A stretch of 8,956 nucleotides of DNA. It comes from Gammaproteobacteria bacterium (GTDB lineage Bacteria; Pseudomonadota; Gammaproteobacteria; Chromatiales; Chromatiaceae). Position 1 is the stretch's first letter. Each line of letters opens with the position of its first letter. A model generated the notes under the pieces. The model searched no databases and was not told the DNA's origin. It saw only the letters and a list, made by a program, of their open reading frames with translations. The translations under genes and the position numbers were made by a program. The stretch lies in NCBI GenBank assembly GCA_030625445.1, contig DAOUQU010000055.1, positions 1 through 8,956 of the forward strand. The letters run 5' to 3'. This document shows, in pieces, positions 6,477 to 8,956 of this stretch.

Positions 6477-6680
6477 TCTAACGAGACCAGGTCTCAAACT
6501 GACGAGGCATGGAGGAGATCATTATCTCTCGCAAAGGCGCAAAGCTTCCGCGTCCTGCTCACGCCCCTGACCTACATCCATGTAGGCCAAGACCGCAAAG
6601 GTTTTTCTTGGCGAACTTTGCGTCTTTGCGAGAGACAAAGTTTTTCATATCTCGTCAGTTTGAGGCGCTGTCTCGCTAGA
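6477..6680. repeat. 204-bp imperfect palindromic element (MITE/REP-like)
   Basis: The whole segment is close to symmetric. Matching arms in order inward: TCTAaCGAGAC at 6477-6487 with 6670-6680 (10 of 11), CTCAAACTGACGAG at 6493-6506 with its exact complement at 6651-6664, and a 20-base arm at 6525-6544 with 6616-6635 (19 of 20, containing TCTCTCGCAAAG). The palindrome CCTACATCCATGTAGG (6571-6586) lies exactly at the centre. There is no coding frame of note and no evident target-site duplication. It fills most of the 305-base gap between the phosphofructokinase and the 114-residue gene and supplies that gene's TAG stop. From memory, the CGCAAAG/CTTTGCG arm resembles intergenic repeats common in environmental proteobacteria. 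It could fold as one long hairpin in RNA or cruciform DNA. Confidence 0.8.
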
Positions 6681-7020
6681 TTTCGCCCTTTTCCTTGGCT
6701 TCGTGATCCGCCTGCGCCTGTAGCAGCGAAACAGCGCATTCGGCCAGATCGTCATATTCATAGACGCCGGTGCCATATTGCTGGTAGCCGCGATAAAAAA
6801 ACTGGCATCTGTATTTTTTTTCACCGGTTTTGAAAATGGTGAAGTGACAGGCGTCCATCTCCCAGTAGAGAAGGGGGCATGAGGTTGTGTCGCGATCAGA
6901 GAGATGCAGGCGAATATCGGCATCAGCAAGCTGATACTCAATTGACTTTCCATATCTCTCTTTCAAGGTAGTCTCGATAATCCACTTTTCGGTGGCGTTG
7001 ATATCAGCTATTTCTGGCAT
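6676..7020 (-). CDS. Conserved-looking protein of unknown function, 114 residues
   Basis: I cannot name this family. The protein is 114 residues, starts at ATG 7020 and appears soluble: no signal peptide or membrane segment. The composition is that of a folded alpha/beta protein, with an N-terminal helix (TEKWIIETTLKERYG, 10-24), a central part rich in aromatic residues and beta-like alternation (LLYWEMDACHF at 50-60, KKYRCQFFYRGYQQYGTG at 68-85) and an acidic C-terminal helix (YDDLAECAVSLLQAQADHE, 89-107). Cys48, Cys58, Cys72 and Cys95 are scattered and do not form a CxxC motif. A weak GAG lies 7 bases before the start. The TAG stop lies within the terminal repeat of the 204-bp element, so the last few residues could have been altered by its insertion. 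It is divergent from the adenylate-kinase-like gene. Confidence 0.75.
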   Translation of the reverse strand: MPEIADINATEKWIIETTLKERYGKSIEYQLADADIRLHLSDRDTTSCPLLYWEMDACHFTIFKTGEKKYRCQFFYRGYQQYGTGVYEYDDLAECAVSLLQAQADHEAKEKGEI

Positions 7021-7088
7021 TGATGACTCGCAGGATTTGACTTGCGGTTAAAATAGATTTAGGTTAATGGGTTGGAGAGTGGATCGCA

Positions 7089-7103
7089 ATCCAATAATTG
7101 GAT
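7089..7103. promoter_or_regulatory. 15-bp perfect palindrome in the divergent intergenic region
   Basis: ATCCAAT-A-ATTGGAT is a perfect 7+1+7 inverted repeat in the 137-base gap between two divergent genes. It lies 5-6 bases upstream of the AT-rich run TATAAAAATATTAT (7109-7122), which contains plausible -10 hexamers for the plus-strand gene, so a bound protein would overlap the -35 region. Operator function is inferred from geometry; no regulator family is recognised. Confidence 0.4.
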
Positions 7104-7108
7104 GTGGC

Positions 7109-7122
7109 TATAAAAATATTAT
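7109..7122 (+). promoter_or_regulatory. Candidate -10 region for the adenylate-kinase-like gene
   Basis: The run TATAAAAATATTAT contains two -10-like hexamers, TATAAA (7109-7114) and TATTAT (7117-7122), 35-50 bases before ATG at 7158. No good -35 is found at the right spacing; the expected place is occupied by the palindrome at 7089-7103, which would fit an activator-dependent or weak promoter. Confidence 0.3.
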
Positions 7123-7157
7123 CCAGATGGAAAGGGGCAGAGAGGAAAAATAATACA

Positions 7158-8312
7158 ATGCGAATCATACTATTAGGCCCTCCCGGGTCAGGCAAAAGCG
7201 TACTGGCGGAGAAACTTTCACGCAAGTATAAACTTCCGATTCTCAATATGCATCGAATTTTATCTTCGATAGCAAATGAAGAGACCGAGCTGGGAAGGCT
7301 GGTCGGTGAGCTGTTGCTTGCTTGTGCCCCGATTCCGGAGGAGCTGGTTTATTCTGCCTTGAAGGAGCCGTTTGAAGAGGCGAAAAATGGTTTCATTCTT
7401 GATGACTTTCCTCGAGAGCTGGTGCATGCAGAGATACTCTATCAGTTGCTGGTAAGCCTGGGTGCGCCGCTGGAACTGGTGATTGCGATTCACGTCAAGA
7501 ATGACGATATCATGGAGCGTCTTGTTGGACAGTCGCATTGCAATGCATGCGGTGAAGACTACAACATCTATTCGAATCCACCGATGGTTGAGGGCGTCTG
7601 TGATGTGTGTGGAGGGCGTATTTCGCGTCGGCCAGCAGATTATGAGGAGGGGATATCGAACAGACTGCGTATCTGTGAAGCTAATCAGGGTGAACTGATT
7701 TCACGCTATCAGGAGGAGGGTATTTTACAGGAGATTCATGGTCTGGCTGATGAACCCCGTGCATATCAGGCAGCCTGTAAGCTTGTTAATGCTGCTCCCC
7801 GTATTCCGTTGACGGATCCTGAGGTTCTGAGACTCCAGGCGGAGAGTGAAGCAAAGAAGAAAAGAAGCGCAAAAAAGCGCACACGCAAGAAACGGGTCGT
7901 CAGGAAAAAGGCATCTAAAAAAAGAGTGATCAGGAAAAAATCTGCCGTGAAGAAAAAAACGGTAGCAAAAAAAGTGACTGCAAAGAAAAAAGCTGTCTTG
8001 AAGAAGGCTGTGGCAAAGAAAAAAACCGCAGCCAAGAAAAAGGCCGTTGTTAAAAAAGCCGTGGCAAAGAAAAAATCTGTGGCGAAAAAGAGGACGGCAA
8101 ATAAGAGATCGTCAGTGAAGAAAAAGGCGGCAGCCAAAAAAGTAACGACAAAGAAAGCAGTGGCAAAGAAAAAATCGACTGCTAAAAAGAAGATCGTGAC
8201 AAAGAAAAAGGTCGCGGTGAAAAAATCAGCCGCAAAGAAAGCTGCAGTAAAGAAAAAGTCTGCCGTAAAGAAAAAAGTCAGCAAAAAGAAGAGTGTCAGG
8301 AAAAAGCGGTGA
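7158..8312 (+). CDS. Adenylate-kinase-like domain fused to a lysine-rich, histone H1-like tail
   Basis: Protein of 384 residues in two parts. Residues 1-212 follow the adenylate kinase fold: P-loop GPPGSGKS (7-14), GFILDDFPR (78-86, normally GFILDGFPR), and a LID with a four-cysteine zinc site (Cys128, Cys131, Cys148, Cys151) around YNIYSNPPMVEG. Several catalytic elements differ from true adenylate kinases: the P-loop ends GKSV not GKGT, the AMP-site TGD is replaced by NMH (30-32), GRR at the LID entrance is GQS (124-126), and RDD is RPAD (158-161). It may therefore have a different substrate or be inactive. Residues 231-384 are a tail with 79 Lys/Arg of 154, Ala/Val/Ser/Thr for most of the rest and a single Glu, in repeats such as VAKKK and AAKKK. 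Such tails bind DNA or polyanions in HctB- and AlgP-like proteins. GAGG lies 12 bases before the ATG. A canonical adk probably exists elsewhere. Confidence 0.85.
   Translation: MRIILLGPPGSGKSVLAEKLSRKYKLPILNMHRILSSIANEETELGRLVGELLLACAPIPEELVYSALKEPFEEAKNGFILDDFPRELVHAEILYQLLVSLGAPLELVIAIHVKNDDIMERLVGQSHCNACGEDYNIYSNPPMVEGVCDVCGGRISRRPADYEEGISNRLRICEANQGELISRYQEEGILQEIHGLADEPRAYQAACKLVNAAPRIPLTDPEVLRLQAESEAKKKRSAKKRTRKKRVVRKKASKKRVIRKKSAVKKKTVAKKVTAKKKAVLKKAVAKKKTAAKKKAVVKKAVAKKKSVAKKRTANKRSSVKKKAAAKKVTTKKAVAKKKSTAKKKIVTKKKVAVKKSAAKKAAVKKKSAVKKKVSKKKSVRKKR
7855..8309 (+). repeat. A-rich degenerate repeat encoding the lysine tail
   Basis: Coding repeat in the 3' part of the adenylate-kinase-like gene. 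AAG/AAA codons alternate with Ala, Val, Ser and Thr codons in units of about 5-6 codons; GTGGCAAAGAAAAAA occurs at least three times (near 8010, 8062 and 8160). The purine bias is far from the neighbouring genes. Such tracts can expand or contract by slippage or recombination, so tail length may vary between strains. Confidence 0.7.
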
Positions 8313-8329
8313 GCCCGATGTTTCCCTCG

Positions 8330-8351
8330 TTCCCATGCTCCTGCGTGGGAA
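8330..8351. repeat. REP-like hairpin after the lysine-tail gene
   Basis: TTCCCATGC (8330-8338) and GCGTGGGAA (8343-8351) pair fully with one G-T wobble around a 4-base loop. From memory, the sequence CTCGTTCCC...GTGGGAATG belongs to a widely dispersed intergenic repeat in bacterial genomes. It starts 17 bases after the stop codon and has no T tract, so it is better called a repeat than a terminator, although it may stabilise the 3' end of the message. Confidence 0.6.
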
Positions 8352-8402
8352 TGTAGAATTTCCCGTCAGAACATAAGAAAATTATTGCATACTAAACCTC
8401 TT

Positions 8403-8567
8403 ATGTGTGTAGCCTTCCCAAATGCCCCCTCTCAGCAGCAGTCACGCAAACCCGGTTTGCGGGGCTGGCTGCAACTCCTTGGCGATGTTGTCAGTTTCTC
8501 CTGGTTTTTGCTGATGTTTCTACTTGCAGGTGCAGTCTCTACTCTGGCCGTCAAATTCATGAGATGA
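8403..8567 (+). CDS. Possible small single-pass membrane protein, 54 residues
   Basis: I do not recognise this protein. From ATG 8403 it encodes 54 residues: a polar, Gln/Arg/Lys-containing N terminus (1-20) followed by a hydrophobic segment (about 31-50, VSFSWFLLMFLLAGAVSTLA) that should span the membrane, ending in VKFMR. The positive-inside rule is ambiguous because basic residues lie on both sides. There is no ribosome-binding site before the ATG, and CATACT (8388-8393), a possible -10 box, sits so close that the transcript could be leaderless. A TTG at 8385 would add 6 residues. It is short and isolated, so it may not be a real gene; the coherent membrane segment is the main argument for it. 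Confidence 0.45.
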   Translation: MCVAFPNAPSQQQSRKPGLRGWLQLLGDVVSFSWFLLMFLLAGAVSTLAVKFMR

Positions 8568-8787
8568 ATTTCATTCCGGGCTCGTCAAAATCACTTTCCG
8601 ATTGCATCTGAACGACCCAACCTGACACTCCCGCGAGGCGAATCGTATAGCCCCATTGCGGAGAGACCTTGCTCCGTTCTAAATTGCAATGCGCCTAACC
8701 CACTCTGCTGGTATTTCTCATGTCATGGATGCGCCGATTGCTGTAAAGTTCTGCCTTCAGAGTATATGCTTCCATGCTTCTTTTCAT
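8557..8787 (-). pseudogene. Possible small gene interrupted by an in-frame TAG
   Basis: On the minus strand, ATG at 8787 opens 30 codons that end at TAG (8697-8695); the same frame then continues for 45 codons to TGA at 8557. The second part looks like real protein (for example WGYTIRLAGVSGWVVQMQ, then ESDFDEPGMKF) with codon choice like the neighbours but has no ATG near its beginning; only GTG at the Val of AGVSGW or an internal ATG could start it. The simplest reading is a small gene inactivated by one nonsense mutation, or one whose true start I cannot place. A chance open frame is also possible. I recognise no family. Its 3' end overlaps the 54-residue frame on the other strand by 11 bases. 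Confidence 0.25.
8738..8768 (+). promoter_or_regulatory. Weak candidate promoter for the gene starting at 8805
   Basis: TTGCTG (8738-8743) and TATATG (8763-8768) resemble -35 and -10 boxes, but the spacing of 19 bases is longer than optimal. It is the best match in the 237-base stretch between 8568 and 8804, and the leader would be about 30 bases. It lies within the minus-strand interrupted frame. Confidence 0.2.
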
Positions 8788-8804
8788 CTACACAGTAATT
8801 CTCC

Positions 8805-8956
8805 ATGAATGACTCAACAGACGATCGCGATCCTTTTCTCTTCGATATTGAACAACTGCGCGCGATTGCGCCGGAGCATGTGGTGCGCGAGGGGTTGGCT
8901 CATTTTCAGGCGGACAGCGTCACGGATCTTGACTGGAGTGGTGACTCGCTGCGTGC
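8805..8956 (+). CDS. Start of a probable SWIM zinc-finger / SNF2-type protein, cut by window
   Basis: Only the first 50 codons are present; the frame is open to the window edge. A TAA lies in frame 9 bases upstream, so ATG at 8805 is the first possible start, though no good ribosome-binding site precedes it. The sequence has an acidic start (NDSTDDRDP), then FDIEQLRAIAPEHVVREGLAHFQADSV broken here into FDIEQLRAIAP (14-24) and VREGLAHFQADSV (27-39), then TDLDWSGDSLRA (40-51). The pattern of a helix with RGxxYF-like residues followed by a strand with W-x-G-x-x-L is typical of the N terminus of SWIM zinc-finger proteins and SNF2-family helicases. The zinc ligands and helicase motifs would lie outside the window, so this is a family guess. 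Confidence 0.5.
   Translation, partial: MNDSTDDRDPFLFDIEQLRAIAPEHVVREGLAHFQADSVTDLDWSGDSLR

Noticed and set aside
7766..8284. Long minus-strand open frame rich in Phe and Ala opposite the lysine tail.
   Set aside because: It is the mirror of the AAG/AAA-rich tail (CTT/TTT read as Leu/Phe), has no ribosome-binding site and exists only because of the biased composition.
7855..8309. Tandem repeats in the lysine tail considered as a CRISPR or satellite array.
   Set aside because: The units are degenerate, in frame and coding, with no constant-length spacers.
7855..8309. Programmed frameshifting at A-rich slippery sites in the tail.
   Set aside because: Many A6-A7 runs exist simply because of Lys codons, and no downstream structure or conserved alternative frame was seen.

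Overview
The window reads as a chromosomal segment of a gammaproteobacterium of moderate GC content. The MoaC and family I pyrophosphatase sequences resemble the E. coli proteins closely, including catalytic residue positions. A pyrophosphate-dependent phosphofructokinase and a small secreted c-type cytochrome fit a respiring, possibly chemolithoautotrophic (sulfur-oxidiser-like) lineage. That lifestyle is inference; no diagnostic sulfur or carbon-fixation gene is present.

Layout. From about 7020 down to 1 every gene is on the minus strand. Read in transcription order they are: a conserved-looking 114-residue protein of unknown function (7020-6676); a 204-bp inverted-repeat element (6680-6477); PPi-dependent 6-phosphofructokinase (6370-5114); a strong GC hairpin with a C9 tract; an 83-residue unknown protein (5048-4797); a 349-residue degenerate nucleotidyltransferase-like protein (4800-3751); inorganic pyrophosphatase ppa (3687-3139); a YfcE-type metallophosphoesterase (3139-2597); moaC (2591-2106); the ribosome-assembly GTPase engB (2109-1504); a second inverted-repeat element (1463-1353); a small cytochrome c (1286-978); and rsgA, cut by the window edge (974 to beyond 1). 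The junctions are tight (ATGA overlaps, one TAATG, gaps of 3-5 bases), so ppa-phosphoesterase-moaC-engB, cytochrome-rsgA and the 83/349-residue pair look like translationally coupled operons.

The plus strand carries the right-hand part. The most unusual gene is at 7158-8312: an adenylate-kinase-like domain with a four-cysteine zinc LID but several eroded catalytic motifs, fused to a 154-residue tail of which about half the residues are Lys or Arg, resembling the C-terminal arms of bacterial histone H1-like proteins. It is followed by a REP-like hairpin, a possible 54-residue single-pass membrane protein (8403-8567), a minus-strand reading frame interrupted by one in-frame TAG (8787-8557), and the first 50 codons of a probable SWIM/SNF2-type protein (8805 onward).

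Themes. Phosphofructokinase uses PPi as phosphoryl donor or makes it in reverse, while the pyrophosphatase three genes downstream destroys it, so the cluster sits on PPi balance. EngB and RsgA act in 50S and 30S ribosome maturation. Two different inverted-repeat elements share the same core, TACATCCATGTA, near their centres, suggesting a dispersed repeat family in this genome.
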